Positions 8,511 through 17,820 of a stretch of 36,364 nucleotides of DNA are shown piece after piece. Origin of the DNA: a bacterium (GTDB lineage: Bacteria > CG2-30-53-67). The notes under the pieces were generated by a model. It saw only the letters and a program-made list of their open reading frames with translations. It did no database searches and was not told the DNA's origin. Both the position numbers and the translations under genes were made by a program. The DNA lies in contig CAKKPE010000081.1 of the NCBI GenBank assembly GCA_919901565.1, positions 1-36,364 on the forward strand. Reading direction: 5' to 3'. Within the stretch, counting starts at the first letter, position 1. Each line of letters starts with the position of its first letter.

Positions 8511-9533
8511 GTGGCAACCCCCACCACCTGCGGTATCGGTGCCTGTGCCTCAACCGGACAGATGGTGTGCCAGAGCGGAGCCATCGTCAACACCTGCGTG
8601 GCCGGAACTCCTGCTTCCTCGGACACAACCTGCAACGGCATAGATGACAACTGCAACGGCCAGGTGGATGATGGGTATGTCGCTACCCCCACCTCCTGCG
8701 GAGTGGGGGCCTGTGCCTCGAGCGGGCAGATGGCGTGCCAGAACGGGACCATCGTCAACACCTGCGTGCCCGGCACTCCGGCTCCTTCGGATACGACCTG
8801 CAACGGCATAGACGATAACTGTAACGGCCAGGTGGATGAAGGCTGCACCGACCTTAGCCTGAGCATCACCGACAGCCCCGACCCGGTCAAGACAGGCAGT
8901 GCATTGACCTACACCGTGACGGTCACCAACATCGGACCGTCGAGTGGAACGGGTGTTGTCGCAACTAATACCTTGCCGAACGGGGTGACTGGAAACGGAA
9001 TGCCCAGCCAGGGAAGTTGCACGGGATCGGGCACGATCACTTGCGCATTGGGAAATCTTAACAACGGTCAGAACGCCGTCATCACGATTAACGCCACGCC
9101 TTCCGCCGAGGCGATATTTGATCCCACGACAAACACGACCTTAAGTGTGAATGTAAGCGCAGCTGCAACGGTCTCCGGGAATCAAACCGACCCTGTCCCT
9201 GCCAACAATTCCGCCACGGTCAGTACCACAGTACAGCTTGCCTGCCTCGGAAAAGCTGTCACCAAGCGTGGAACGAGCGGAAATGACGGGACGAGTAAGA
9301 GCCCGTTTGCGGGAGGGAGTGGAGTGGATGTGATACACACCTTAAGCGGTGCGGACTGGATCGATGGAAAGGCGGGCAATGACACAATCTGCGGTGGGGC
9401 GGGTAATGACAATATTCTCGGTAACAACGGCAACGATGCCCTTTCCGGGAGCAGTGGTACCGATGTCTGTAATGGCGGCAGCGGCACCGACACCACGGAT
9501 GGAACATGTGAGACGGTATCGAATGTTCCCTGA
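8511..9533 (+). CDS. 3' part of the frameshifted protease: MopE-like repeats, DUF11 and RTX-like repeats
   Basis: This frame continues the preceding protein. It is open upstream to about 8451, and the residues before the nominal GTG at 8511 read 'SDTTCNGIDDNCNG', matching the internal repeats. It carries further copies of a ~50-residue unit ('TSCG.GACAS.GQM.CQ.G..V.TC..GTPA.SDTTCNGIDDNCNGQVDEG'). A DUF11-type beta-sandwich follows (about residues 112-245), then glycine/aspartate-rich RTX-like calcium-binding nonapeptides ('GNDTICGGAGNDNI') near the end. There is no signal peptide of its own, so as a separate gene it would not be secreted. It is most simply the C-terminus of the protease, separated by an 8-nt deletion or a sequencing error. 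No sorting signal is visible at the C-terminus. Confidence 0.75.
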   Translation: MATPTTCGIGACASTGQMVCQSGAIVNTCVAGTPASSDTTCNGIDDNCNGQVDDGYVATPTSCGVGACASSGQMACQNGTIVNTCVPGTPAPSDTTCNGIDDNCNGQVDEGCTDLSLSITDSPDPVKTGSALTYTVTVTNIGPSSGTGVVATNTLPNGVTGNGMPSQGSCTGSGTITCALGNLNNGQNAVITINATPSAEAIFDPTTNTTLSVNVSAAATVSGNQTDPVPANNSATVSTTVQLACLGKAVTKRGTSGNDGTSKSPFAGGSGVDVIHTLSGADWIDGKAGNDTICGGAGNDNILGNNGNDALSGSSGTDVCNGGSGTDTTDGTCETVSNVP

Positions 9534-9977
9534 AGGCTTATTTATAGGCCATGAGTGAAGGATTGGAATCAGGCACCCATTTTGGCGAAGAGCGGCTGCA
9601 GCGGTCTTGTTCCCGCAAGCCGGATGGTGACGATCTCGAGTGGAAGCATGAACGGACCGGCTTGGTCTCTTTTGTCTCTGTGTCAGTTCGATCATATCGG
9701 GATGGACAACGGCTCTCGGGCCGTTGTCCTCATCCCTCTGGCGGTCGTTTCAGCCTTCCTGAACCAAACACTGAGTACGCCGGTACACACAGGCCAGGTT
9801 CCTAAAAACAATCGGTTACTTCACGTCCTCCTCATCGTGTGTATCATCGAGTATTCACTCCCCCCGGTATTTACCGGCATTTCTTACTCCCTGTTTCAGA
9901 ACCGGTGTTTTGATAACCATCGGTATTCATTTGTGATTTATCTTTTCAGCCTAAGAAAATGCATTTAGTTCTGATTA
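9534..9977. other. Non-coding spacer with one strong hairpin
   Basis: Between the protease tail and the respiratory operon no convincing gene is seen. Overlapping frames exist (for example from 9555) but lack family resemblance and have poor codon character. The one clear structure is a perfect 10-bp inverted repeat, GGACAACGGC (9704-9713) and GCCGTTGTCC (9720-9729), with a 6-nt loop. It may end transcription of the protease, though no T-run follows. Confidence 0.4.
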
Positions 9978-9994
9978 TGGCACGAACCTTGCAA
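9978..9994 (+). promoter_or_regulatory. Sigma-54 (RpoN) promoter of the respiratory operon
   Basis: TGGCACG-N4-TTGCAA: the invariant GG is at 9979-9980 and GC at 9991-9992 with exactly 10 nt between them. This fits the sigma-54 consensus completely. Transcription would start near 10004 and run into the oxidoreductase gene at 10128. It implies control by an enhancer-binding protein that is not encoded in the window. Confidence 0.75.
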
Positions 9995-10014
9995 TAAAAA
10001 GATTATAGTAAAAG

Positions 10015-10046
10015 AATCATGGAATAGTACAATCATGGAATAGTAC
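10015..10046 (+). repeat. Perfect 16-bp tandem repeat upstream of the respiratory operon
   Basis: AATCATGGAATAGTAC occurs twice back to back (10015-10030 and 10031-10046). It lies between the sigma-54 site and a second possible promoter whose -35 box begins at the next base. It could be a pair of regulator sites, or part of the leader RNA. Confidence 0.6.
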
Positions 10047-10075
10047 TTGCCTGATTCTGATATAAATGGTATATA
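10047..10075 (+). promoter_or_regulatory. Second candidate promoter (sigma-70 type) of the respiratory operon
   Basis: TTGCCT at 10047-10052, a 17-nt spacer and TATATA at 10070-10075, ending 52 bp before the ATG at 10128. It is weaker than the sigma-54 site. The tandem repeat abuts the -35 box, where an activator would sit. Confidence 0.35.
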
Positions 10076-10127
10076 GAAAGTTGTCTGATGTCTTAAATCC
10101 CGCTAATTGACTGAATCGGGAATCTCC

Positions 10128-11942
10128 ATGTCCAAAACGAAATTTCAAGTGGTCATCCCGGATTACAAGTACTGGCGGCAGAACATCAAGTGCCAGACCG
10201 GATGTCCCGTGAACACGGACTCGCGCGGTTATGTGCGGGCCATCGCATCCGGTGATTATGAAAAGGCCTACTGGATCGCACGGACCCCGAACCCCCTGGC
10301 CTCGATCTGCGGACGGGTCTGCGGCGCTCCGTGCGAGATTGCCTGCAGGCGGGGGTGGATTGATGCCGCGGTCTCCATCCGTGCGCTCAAGCGTTTCGTC
10401 ACGGAAAAGTACGGGGTGGAGGCGGTCCTGCCGCCGGGCGATTATGCCGAAAAGTTCAGGTCCATCTATAAGGAAAAGGGGGACGGCATCCATGGGATCG
10501 CCAAAAACAAAGCAGTCATCTCCATCGTGGGGTCAGGCCCCGCGGGCCTTGCCTGCGCGCATGATCTCGCCCTGATGGGATACAGGCCGGTGATCTATGA
10601 GATGGAGAGGGTCGCCGGCGGCATGTGCGCTGTGGGCATCCCCATCTACAGGCTCCCCAGGGAACTCCTCCAGGCCGAGATCGATGCGATCCAGGCGCTG
10701 GGCGCTGAGATCCGGCTCGGTGTGCAGGTGGGCAAGGATGTGGCACTCAAGAAACTCTATGACGAATCCGCGGCCGTGCTCCTGGCCGTGGGCGCCAGGC
10801 GGTCGAGGATCCTTCCGGTCGAGGGATCGGAATCCAGGGGCGTGCTCGGCGGGGTCGAATTCCTCAGGGACGTGAGTATCGGGAGTTATATCAACATCGG
10901 CCCCAGGGTTGTGGTGGTCGGAGGCGGGAACGTGGCCTACGACGTGGCCAGGACCGCGGTCCGGCAGCGGGGCGTGGATTCGGTCTCGCTCGTCTGCGTG
11001 GAGGCAAGGGAGCAGATGCTGGCGGACAAGGTGGAGATAGAGGAGGGCGAAGAGGAAGGGGTTGTGCGGCTCAACAGCTTCGGACCCCAGCGGATCAATG
11101 CCGGAGCCGGCGGGATCGTCGAATCCATGACCTTCAAGAAAGTGATCTCGGTCTTCGACAGTGAGGGGAAATTCAACCCCCGGTATGACGAGTCCGAGAC
11201 CATGACCCTTCAGACGGATACGGTCATCTTTTCGGTGGGGCAGGCCTACGACCTTTCGTTCCTCGATAAGAGCGGCCTTGAGGTGGAGAGGTCGCCGAGG
11301 GGGATGATCCAGGCGGGCGCTGACGGCATCTCCACGTCTCTTGCAAAGTTATTCGTGGCAGGAGATCTGGCCTACGGGCCGAAACTCATTATCGATGCGG
11401 TGGCTTCGGGCAAGAAGGCGGCGAGAAAAATCCATGAGATGATTGCCTCGGTCCGGCTCAAGACCGTCATGGCGGAAGATCATCTTGAGCTTGCCGGAAA
11501 TAATGTCCCTCAATATCAAAGATACGAAAAGATCCCGAGGGTTGGGGTCCCGGCTTTTGATCCGGCCGAACGGATCAGGGTCCCGGTCTCCCAGGTGGAG
11601 AAGGGGTTCGACAGGGAGCCGGCGGAAAAACAGGGAGGGCGCTGTCTGAACTGCGCGGTCAACACGATCTTCAATGGGGACCGGTGCATCCTCTGCGGAG
11701 GTTGTGCCGATGTCTGTCCGGAGTATTGCCTGAGGCTGGTGAGCCTGGAGAACATCCGGGGAGACAGCAGCCTGGAAAAACTCTACGAGATGCGGTACGG
11801 GACTGCCGTTCCACGGGGCGGGTCCGCGATCATCAAGGATGAAGAGCGGTGCATCCGGTGCGCCCTCTGTGCCAAACGGTGCCCTGTCCAGGCGATTACC
11901 ATGGAAAGGTTCGTATTCAAAGAGGAGGTGAAGTGTGAGTAA
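10128..11942 (+). CDS. GltD-like FAD/NAD(P) oxidoreductase with C-terminal 2[4Fe-4S] ferredoxin domain
   Basis: A 604-residue protein of the glutamate synthase small-subunit family. The N-terminal Fe-S region has CQTGC (C22, C26) and C61-x3-C65-x3-C69-x3-C73. An FAD Rossmann motif GSGPAG (135-140), an NAD(P) motif GGGNVA (265-270) and a second FAD contact 'AGDLAYGP' (~411-418) follow. The C-terminus adds two ferredoxin motifs, '[12 protein letters not shown]' and '[12 protein letters not shown]'. Such modules pass electrons between NAD(P)H, flavin and Fe-S centres. No GltB-like glutamate synthase lies nearby. Instead it overlaps the Rieske gene by 8 nt, so it probably works with the Rieske/cytochrome b complex as an NAD(P)-linked subunit. 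No signal peptide is seen, which places it on the cytoplasmic face. ATG 10128 is preferred over the upstream TTG at 10107. The coupling to the quinone cycle is inference. Confidence 0.85.
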   Translation: MSKTKFQVVIPDYKYWRQNIKCQTGCPVNTDSRGYVRAIASGDYEKAYWIARTPNPLASICGRVCGAPCEIACRRGWIDAAVSIRALKRFVTEKYGVEAVLPPGDYAEKFRSIYKEKGDGIHGIAKNKAVISIVGSGPAGLACAHDLALMGYRPVIYEMERVAGGMCAVGIPIYRLPRELLQAEIDAIQALGAEIRLGVQVGKDVALKKLYDESAAVLLAVGARRSRILPVEGSESRGVLGGVEFLRDVSIGSYINIGPRVVVVGGGNVAYDVARTAVRQRGVDSVSLVCVEAREQMLADKVEIEEGEEEGVVRLNSFGPQRINAGAGGIVESMTFKKVISVFDSEGKFNPRYDESETMTLQTDTVIFSVGQAYDLSFLDKSGLEVERSPRGMIQAGADGISTSLAKLFVAGDLAYGPKLIIDAVASGKKAARKIHEMIASVRLKTVMAEDHLELAGNNVPQYQRYEKIPRVGVPAFDPAERIRVPVSQVEKGFDREPAEKQGGRCLNCAVNTIFNGDRCILCGGCADVCPEYCLRLVSLENIRGDSSLEKLYEMRYGTAVPRGGSAIIKDEERCIRCALCAKRCPVQAITMERFVFKEEVKCE

Positions 11943-12408
11943 CGGTTTCACAGGTGAAACAGAAGGAAAGACCCGGAGAGATTTCCTTGGGCTTGCATCC
12001 ATGGGTGCTTTCTTTGCCGCTATGCTCACGGCACTTGGCGGGTCGCTCCGGATGCTCAAACCCACGGTCCGTTTCGAGGAGCCGTCCGCGTTCAAGATCG
12101 GCAAGGCCGAGAACTTCCCGGCAGGGTTGGTCAAGACGCTCGATGAAAAGAACGTGGTGATTTTTTCGGATGTAGACGGGCTGCACGCCGTATCCCTGAT
12201 CTGCACCCACCTCGGGTGTGTGGTCCAGGTCAAGGAAAAAGGGTTTGCCTGCCCCTGCCACGGGTCCAAGTACGATGCCATGGGCAAGGTCATCGGCGGG
12301 CCCGCTCCCAGGCCGCTTCCGTGGTACAAGATCAGCCTCTCCATAGACGGGAGCCTTGTTGTGGACACGTCCAGCGAAATCCCGGCGGGGACCAAGTTCA
12401 GGGTGTAG
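11935..12408 (+). CDS. Rieske iron-sulfur protein of a bc/b6f-type complex
   Basis: A 157-residue protein with a twin-arginine motif ('KTRRDFLG', R14-R15) followed by a hydrophobic segment (~18-38) that acts as an uncleaved Tat anchor. The Rieske fold binds its [2Fe-2S] cluster through C90-T-H92-L-G-C95 and C106-P-C108-H109-G-S111; the two extra cysteines (C95, C108) form the usual disulfide. It moves electrons from quinol at the Qo site of cytochrome b to a periplasmic cytochrome c. It starts at GTG 11935 inside the end of the oxidoreductase gene, with GGAGG about 6 nt upstream, which suggests translational coupling. The cytochrome b gene follows within 41 bp. The length is that of short b6f-like or Gram-positive-like Rieske proteins. 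Confidence 0.93.
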   Translation: MSNGFTGETEGKTRRDFLGLASMGAFFAAMLTALGGSLRMLKPTVRFEEPSAFKIGKAENFPAGLVKTLDEKNVVIFSDVDGLHAVSLICTHLGCVVQVKEKGFACPCHGSKYDAMGKVIGGPAPRPLPWYKISLSIDGSLVVDTSSEIPAGTKFRV

Positions 12409-12449
12409 ATATTAGTGCTTGGAATTTAACTGTGATAATGAGGGGAGAG

Positions 12450-14012
12450 ATGGAGCAGACAACGCAATCCGGCATGGGTGCTTTCGGCGCCAACCTCAGG
12501 GGCCTCTGGAGGAATCTCAAATCGTCGATGATCCGGACCGGTATCCCGGTTTCTGACCGGGACAGGGCCGAGACCATGGTCGGGAATTTTTTCCTGCACA
12601 TCCAGGGCGTCAAGGTCCACAAGAACACCCTGCGGCCGACCTACACATGGGGCCTCGGCCTGATCTCCCTATCCCTTCTGCTGATCCTGACCTTGACCGG
12701 GATCATCCTCATGGTCTATTACAATCCGGGCATCCAGAATGCCTACAACACCATCAAGGACCTCTCCTTTGTCGTGGTCCCTGGCAAGTTCATGCGGAAC
12801 ATCCACCGGTGGGCCGCTCACGGCATGGTTGCCATGGTCATGCTTCACATGGCCAGGGTTTTTTATACCGGCTCCTACAAACAGGGGAGGGAATTCAACT
12901 GGCTGGTGGGGATCACCCTTCTGGTGGTGACCTTCGCGCTCAGCCTGTCAGGGTACATGCTCCCCTGGGACCAGCTGGCCTACTGGGCGCTCGTGATCGT
13001 GGCCAATATCCTTCAGTCGCCCAAGGAGATCACCGATGCCCTCGGCATCACACCGTATTTTGATCCCGGCGGTTTCTTCAAGGAACTCTTTCTCGGCGGC
13101 CGGATCGCCGGTCAGGAGTCGCTGACCCGGGTCTACCTCCTCCATGTGATCTTCTTCCCGGTCATGGTTTTCATCCTGGCGGGGATCCATTTCTGGAGGA
13201 TACGCAAGGACGGCGGGCTCTCCAGGCCTGAGCCCGAGCCGCGGCAGCCTTCGGACCAGGGACTCGATCCCATCCCAAGCCCACCGAAAAAGGGCGGGCT
13301 CTTCCCGACCTACAAGACCTACGGCCTCATGGAACTGGTCCGGGGGAAGACGCCGTCAGTGGACAAGGACGTGGAGAACACCGTGATGAGCTGGCCGAAT
13401 CTCCTGAAAGCGGAGCTTGCGGTCTTTATGCTCTGCATGGCTGTCATGATGGTCCTCGCATACTACTTTGACGCCCCGCTCAAGGAGCACGCCAACCCCC
13501 TGATCCCCGAGAACCCGGCCAAAGCGCCATGGTATTTTCTCGGCCTTCAGGAGCTGATCTCCTATTCGGCATTCATGGGCGGGGTGGGCCTCCCCGGCAT
13601 CACCCTGTTGGGTCTTGCGCTGATTCCCTATTTGGACCGGGAACAGGACCATATCGGGGTCTGGTTCTCGAACAGGCAGGGGGTATCGGTCACTCTTCAG
13701 ACCTTCTTCCTGAGCGCGGTGGTGACCATTGGTATCCTGGCCTTTACCGTGAATTACGGGTGGTTCAGGAACTGGTGGCCTGACATCCCGCAGCTGGTGA
13801 TCACCTTTATCAATCCCGGGACCGTGCTGGTCGGGATCTTTGTGCTCTGGTCATTCTGGGTCCTGAAAAGGACCGGATCGACCCGCATGGCCGCCATCAG
13901 CCTGTTCACGTTTTTCCTGGTCTCTTACGTGATTCTGACCTATATGGGTACGGAACTCCGGGGACCGAACTGGGGATTCTACTGGAGCAAGTCGCAATGG
14001 CCCATACATTGA
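12450..14012 (+). CDS. Cytochrome b (fused b6/subunit IV type) of a quinol:cytochrome c complex
   Basis: About 520 residues with 8-9 membrane helices. Haem b ligands are H119 and H133 in helix B (14 apart) and H232 and H247 in helix D (15 apart). The extra residue in helix D is typical of cytochrome b6 rather than mitochondrial cytochrome b. The b6-like half is followed by a long, Pro-rich hydrophilic linker (~252-315) and a subunit IV-like half carrying the Qo-site motif as A-P-W-Y (359-362) in place of PEWY. It oxidises quinol at the periplasmic Qo site and reduces quinone at Qi. A longer frame upstream (to 12216) is not cytochrome b-like. ATG 12450 or 12438 is the start, with GGGGAG between them. 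It sits between the Rieske gene and the molybdoenzyme genes. Confidence 0.92.
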   Translation: MEQTTQSGMGAFGANLRGLWRNLKSSMIRTGIPVSDRDRAETMVGNFFLHIQGVKVHKNTLRPTYTWGLGLISLSLLLILTLTGIILMVYYNPGIQNAYNTIKDLSFVVVPGKFMRNIHRWAAHGMVAMVMLHMARVFYTGSYKQGREFNWLVGITLLVVTFALSLSGYMLPWDQLAYWALVIVANILQSPKEITDALGITPYFDPGGFFKELFLGGRIAGQESLTRVYLLHVIFFPVMVFILAGIHFWRIRKDGGLSRPEPEPRQPSDQGLDPIPSPPKKGGLFPTYKTYGLMELVRGKTPSVDKDVENTVMSWPNLLKAELAVFMLCMAVMMVLAYYFDAPLKEHANPLIPENPAKAPWYFLGLQELISYSAFMGGVGLPGITLLGLALIPYLDREQDHIGVWFSNRQGVSVTLQTFFLSAVVTIGILAFTVNYGWFRNWWPDIPQLVITFINPGTVLVGIFVLWSFWVLKRTGSTRMAAISLFTFFLVSYVILTYMGTELRGPNWGFYWSKSQWPIH

Positions 14013-14082
14013 TAAATGGGGTCGGACTCTATTGGATATATTAATAGTCTCGAAATAGAATAGACATGGTTCATGAAATCTC

Positions 14083-14198
14083 CCCTTGCCCCTCTTTTCC
14101 AAAGAGGTGGAAATTCCTCCCTTTGACAAAGGGAGGTTGGGAGGAATTTTCGATATGATGTCGTTTTTATTAAGAACCTTAATAAGTAAGGTTCTTAA
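14083..14198. repeat. Cluster of hairpins between cytochrome b and the molybdoenzyme alpha gene
   Basis: Three inverted repeats occur in the 208-bp gap. CCTCTTT/AAAGAGG spans 14091-14107. CCTCCCTTT/AAAGGGAGG spans 14116-14136 and is embedded in a larger AAATTCCTCCC/GGGAGGAATTT pair (14111-14121 with 14139-14149). TTAAGAACCTT/AAGGTTCTTAA (14170-14198) has a 7-nt loop. The CCTCCC bases can pair with either of two GGGAGG copies, so alternative folds are possible. The last hairpin ends 22 bp before the alpha start, just before its ribosome site. Confidence 0.6.
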
Positions 14199-14220
14199 TT
14201 AATCCAGTCTGGAGCACACC

Positions 14221-17200
14221 ATGGAAAACAAGAGATCTGAGGTCACAAGACGGAATTTTCTGAAAGCGGCTGCCGGGACCGGGGTATTGCTGGTTGGGGC
14301 CGATGCGCATGCCCTGTTCAAGTTCCTGAAGCCCTTTGACGATGTGAACCCTCTGGCTGAATATCCGGACAAGGACTGGGAGAGGGTCTACAGGAACATC
14401 TACCAGGAAGACAGCAACTTCCATTTCCTCTGCGCGCCGAATGATACGCATAACTGCCTGCTCAAGGCGCATGTCAAGAATGGTGTGGTTACGAGGATCA
14501 GCCCTTCCTACCGGTATGGGGAAGCCACGGACCTCTATGGCAACAAGGCCTCCCATCGGTGGGATCCCCGTGTCTGCCAGAAAGGGCTGGGTCTGGTACG
14601 GAGAATTTACGGTGACCGCCGGGTCAAAGGGGTCATGGTCAGGAAGGGGTTCAAGGATTGGGTGGACGCCGGATTCCCAAGGGACAATATCACCGGAAAA
14701 CCGCCGGAAAAATATTTCAAACGAGGCGAGGACAAGTGGCTGAAAGCCGAGTGGGATGAAGCCTATGACATGGCAGCGAAGGCCCTTTATAACATCGCCT
14801 CGACCTATTCCGGCGACAGGGGCGGCAAGTACCTGCTCAAGCAGGGGTATGATCCGGCCATGGTGGAGGCCACCCACGGGGCCGGGACGCAGACCCTCAA
14901 GTTCCGGGGCGGGATGGCCTTCCTGGGCGCGATCCGGATCTTCGGATACTACCGGTTTGCAAACATGCTCGGCCTGCTCGACGCAGATATCCGCAAGGTC
15001 CCCGAGGATAAGGCCATTGGCGCCCGCGGGTGGGACAGCTATTCATGGCATACGGACCTTCCGCCCGGCCACCCCATGGTCACGGGTATGCAGACCAACG
15101 AGTTCGAACTCTTTGCCGTGGAACGGTCCAAACTGATCCTGGTCTGGGGCATGAACTGGATTACCACCAAGATGCCGGATTCGCACTGGCTGACCGAGGC
15201 CAGACTCAAGGGTTCCAAGGTCGTGTGCATCACCGTGGAGTATCCGGCCACGGCGGCCCGTTCGGATGAGGTGATCGTGATCCGGCCCGGGACCGACCCG
15301 GCCCTGGCCCTGAGCGCGGCCCAGGTCATCATTCAGGAGAAACTCTACGATGCGGAAAATGTGAAGCGGAACACGGACCTGCCGTTCCTGGTGCGGAGCG
15401 ATACCCTGCAGTTCCTCAGGCCCGAAGAGTTGATTGCCGGTTATACAAAGAAAATTCCGAAAAGGAACACGCAGATCCTGAAAAAAGATGCAAAGCCTTC
15501 TCCCACACGGGAACACGGGGACCAGCTCATCCCGGAAGAGATGCTTGAGGAATGGGGGGATTACCTGGTCTGGGACAACAAGACATCCGCTCCGGCGGCT
15601 GTGGGGCGGGATGACTACGGGGACCGTTTCAACGTCAACCCGGCGCTGGAAGGGGAGTATGAGGTGGCCACCCTGGACGGGAAGAAGGTGCAGGTGCGGC
15701 CGGTCTTCGATCTCATGAAGGAATACATCAACGGGAATTTCACTCCTGAACAGACATCCCGGGTCACCTGGGCGCCCAAGGATGCGATCATCGCCCTGGC
15801 CCGGCAGATCGCCGCCAACAAAAAGCAGACGCTCTTTGCCACGGGCATGGGTACCAACCAGTACTTCAACAGCGACCTGAAAGACCGGGCCATCTTTTTC
15901 CTCGCGGCGCTGACCGACAATATCGGACACTTCGGAGGCAACGTGGGGAGCTATGCCGGCAATTACCGCGCGGCCATCTTCGGAGGCATGGGGACCTACA
16001 TGGGAGAGAATCCCTTTGACGCGGAGCTCGATCCCGGGAAAAAGGTAAGGACCAAAAAATATTCGAAATACGAGTCCGCCCATTATTTCAATTACGGCGA
16101 CAGGCCTCTACGTGTCGGCGGGCATCTCTTTACAGGCAAGACCCATATGAACACCCCCTCCAAGTGCATGATGGTCAATAACTCCAACTCCCTGATCGGA
16201 AACGCCAAAGGGCACTACGACGTGGTCTTCAATACCCTCAAGGGATTCGAGATGATCACCGTCGCGGACTACTGGTGGACGGCCTCGTGCGAGTATGCGG
16301 ACATCGTCTGGGGCTGCGACTCTCCCGCGGAATTCAAGCAGCTCGATTTCACGGCCTCCTGCACCAACCCGTTTGTCCAGGTCTACCCGAGGACCCCGCT
16401 TCCCAGGATCTTCGATACCAGGCCCGACGTCGAGATCCTTTCCGGGGTGGCCCACTCGCTGGCCAAGGTCACAAAAGACAAACGGTTCGATGATTACTGG
16501 AAGTTCGTGCACGACGACCAGGTGAACGTCTATGCCCAGAGGATCATCGACGAGTCCGCCAATCTGGTCGGCTACACCATCGGGCAGCTGGAGGAGAACG
16601 CCAAGAAAGGGATCCCTGCGCTGATCAACTGCAGAACCTACCCGCGTATCTCGAGCTATGAGCAGGTCCAGGAAGGGAAGCCTTACTACACCAAGTCAGG
16701 GAGGCTCGAATTCTACCGGTACGAGAAGGAATGGGTCGAGCATGGCGAGAACATGATCGTCTACCGCGAACCCATTGATTCCACGATCCATGAGCCCAAT
16801 GTGATTGTTGGAAATAAACACATTGCGATCCGTCCGATGAAACCCGAGGACTGGGGATTCTCGTCGAGCGACCTATATACCGAGACCCGGCAGGTGCGTA
16901 ATGTGCAGCTGACCGTGGAGGAACTGCTCAAGACCAAGCATCCTCTGACCAAAAAGCAAGGGTTCCGGTTCATCATGCACACGCCCAAGTACCGGCACGG
17001 CGCACATACCACGCCTGCGGATACGGACATCGTTGCGGTATGGTTCGGGCCATTCGGCGATGTCTATCGAAGGGACAAGCGGACCCCCTTCGTCATGGAG
17101 ATGTACCTGGATATCAATCCCCTGGATGCCAGGGAGCTGGGCGTGGAAGACGGGGACTACATCTACATCGATGCCGACCCCGCTGATCGTCCATACAAGG

Positions 17201-17685
17201 GATGGAAGGAAGGGGAGTACACCTACAAGGTGGCCAGGCTCCTCTGCAGGGCGAGATACTATCCCGGGACGCCGAGGGGGGTCACCAGGATGTGGCACAA
17301 CAACTACTGCGCCACCCTCGGAAGCGTCAAGGGTCACGAAACCCGGGAAGACGGCCTGGCCAAGAACCCCGATACCAATTACCAGGCCATGTTCCGGTAC
17401 GGGAGCCACCAGAGCACGACCCGGGCCTGGCTGCGCCCCACGCTCATGACCGACTCCCTGGTACACAAGGACATGTTCGGGCAGACCATCGGCAAGGGGT
17501 TTGCGCCGGACATACACTGCACCAACGGTGCTCCCCGAGAGGGTTTTGTAAAAATCACCAAGGCCGAGGACGGCGGGATCGGCGGGAAAGGCCCGTGGAG
17601 GCCCGCGGCCAACCATATCCGGCCTACCCACGAGGATGAGAAGATGAAGGACTTTATGAGCGGGAAATATATCAGGATTGTTTAA
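14221..17685 (+). CDS. nxrA: Molybdopterin oxidoreductase alpha subunit, nitrite oxidoreductase/nitrate reductase-like (NXR clade)
   Basis: A 1154-residue type II DMSO reductase family catalytic subunit. A Tat signal ('VTRRNFLK', R10-R11, cleavage after ~A31) places it in the periplasm. The Fe-S site reads C71-x3-D75-x3-C79 ... C119. The Asp replaces the third-position Cys of NarG and the first ligand is Cys rather than His, a pattern I recall from Nitrospira NxrA. The Mo ligand is D279 in 'HTDLPPGHP'. Long stretches ('[21 protein letters not shown]', '[25 protein letters not shown]') resemble Nitrospira NxrA from memory. It should interconvert nitrite and nitrate; reversal as a periplasmic nitrate reductase is equally possible, and other oxyanions cannot be excluded. 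A GGAG site precedes the ATG. Partners beta, gamma and chaperone follow. Confidence 0.88.
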   Translation: MENKRSEVTRRNFLKAAAGTGVLLVGADAHALFKFLKPFDDVNPLAEYPDKDWERVYRNIYQEDSNFHFLCAPNDTHNCLLKAHVKNGVVTRISPSYRYGEATDLYGNKASHRWDPRVCQKGLGLVRRIYGDRRVKGVMVRKGFKDWVDAGFPRDNITGKPPEKYFKRGEDKWLKAEWDEAYDMAAKALYNIASTYSGDRGGKYLLKQGYDPAMVEATHGAGTQTLKFRGGMAFLGAIRIFGYYRFANMLGLLDADIRKVPEDKAIGARGWDSYSWHTDLPPGHPMVTGMQTNEFELFAVERSKLILVWGMNWITTKMPDSHWLTEARLKGSKVVCITVEYPATAARSDEVIVIRPGTDPALALSAAQVIIQEKLYDAENVKRNTDLPFLVRSDTLQFLRPEELIAGYTKKIPKRNTQILKKDAKPSPTREHGDQLIPEEMLEEWGDYLVWDNKTSAPAAVGRDDYGDRFNVNPALEGEYEVATLDGKKVQVRPVFDLMKEYINGNFTPEQTSRVTWAPKDAIIALARQIAANKKQTLFATGMGTNQYFNSDLKDRAIFFLAALTDNIGHFGGNVGSYAGNYRAAIFGGMGTYMGENPFDAELDPGKKVRTKKYSKYESAHYFNYGDRPLRVGGHLFTGKTHMNTPSKCMMVNNSNSLIGNAKGHYDVVFNTLKGFEMITVADYWWTASCEYADIVWGCDSPAEFKQLDFTASCTNPFVQVYPRTPLPRIFDTRPDVEILSGVAHSLAKVTKDKRFDDYWKFVHDDQVNVYAQRIIDESANLVGYTIGQLEENAKKGIPALINCRTYPRISSYEQVQEGKPYYTKSGRLEFYRYEKEWVEHGENMIVYREPIDSTIHEPNVIVGNKHIAIRPMKPEDWGFSSSDLYTETRQVRNVQLTVEELLKTKHPLTKKQGFRFIMHTPKYRHGAHTTPADTDIVAVWFGPFGDVYRRDKRTPFVMEMYLDINPLDARELGVEDGDYIYIDADPADRPYKGWKEGEYTYKVARLLCRARYYPGTPRGVTRMWHNNYCATLGSVKGHETREDGLAKNPDTNYQAMFRYGSHQSTTRAWLRPTLMTDSLVHKDMFGQTIGKGFAPDIHCTNGAPREGFVKITKAEDGGIGGKGPWRPAANHIRPTHEDEKMKDFMSGKYIRIV

Positions 17686-17820
17686 CCGCCCCAACGGGGA
17701 AGTCATTTATACATAGAGTCATAAGTCAACGCCAACTTGTCATTCCCCGACTCGAAGACTGTGTCACAATTATGGAGTTTCAGTTCTTTTGGGGACAAAG
17801 TTTAGGGTAATCAATAAATT

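Noticed and set aside
7934-8890. A 318-codon open frame on the minus strand through the protease repeats
   Set aside because: It is a repetitive shadow of the MopE-like repeats on the opposite strand; its length comes from the repeats' composition.
8511-9533. The downstream repeat protein as an independent gene
   Set aside because: It has no signal peptide and begins in the middle of a repeat whose upstream residues are still open in frame, so a frameshift of the protease explains it better.
9555-9968. A 137-codon open frame between the protease tail and the respiratory operon
   Set aside because: No domain, no clear ribosome site, odd composition, and it is crossed by a perfect hairpin at 9704-9729; it looks like chance coding in spacer DNA.
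12216-12449. Upstream extension of the cytochrome b frame to 12216
   Set aside because: This stretch is the Rieske gene in another frame; the cytochrome b-like sequence starts only after 12438/12450.
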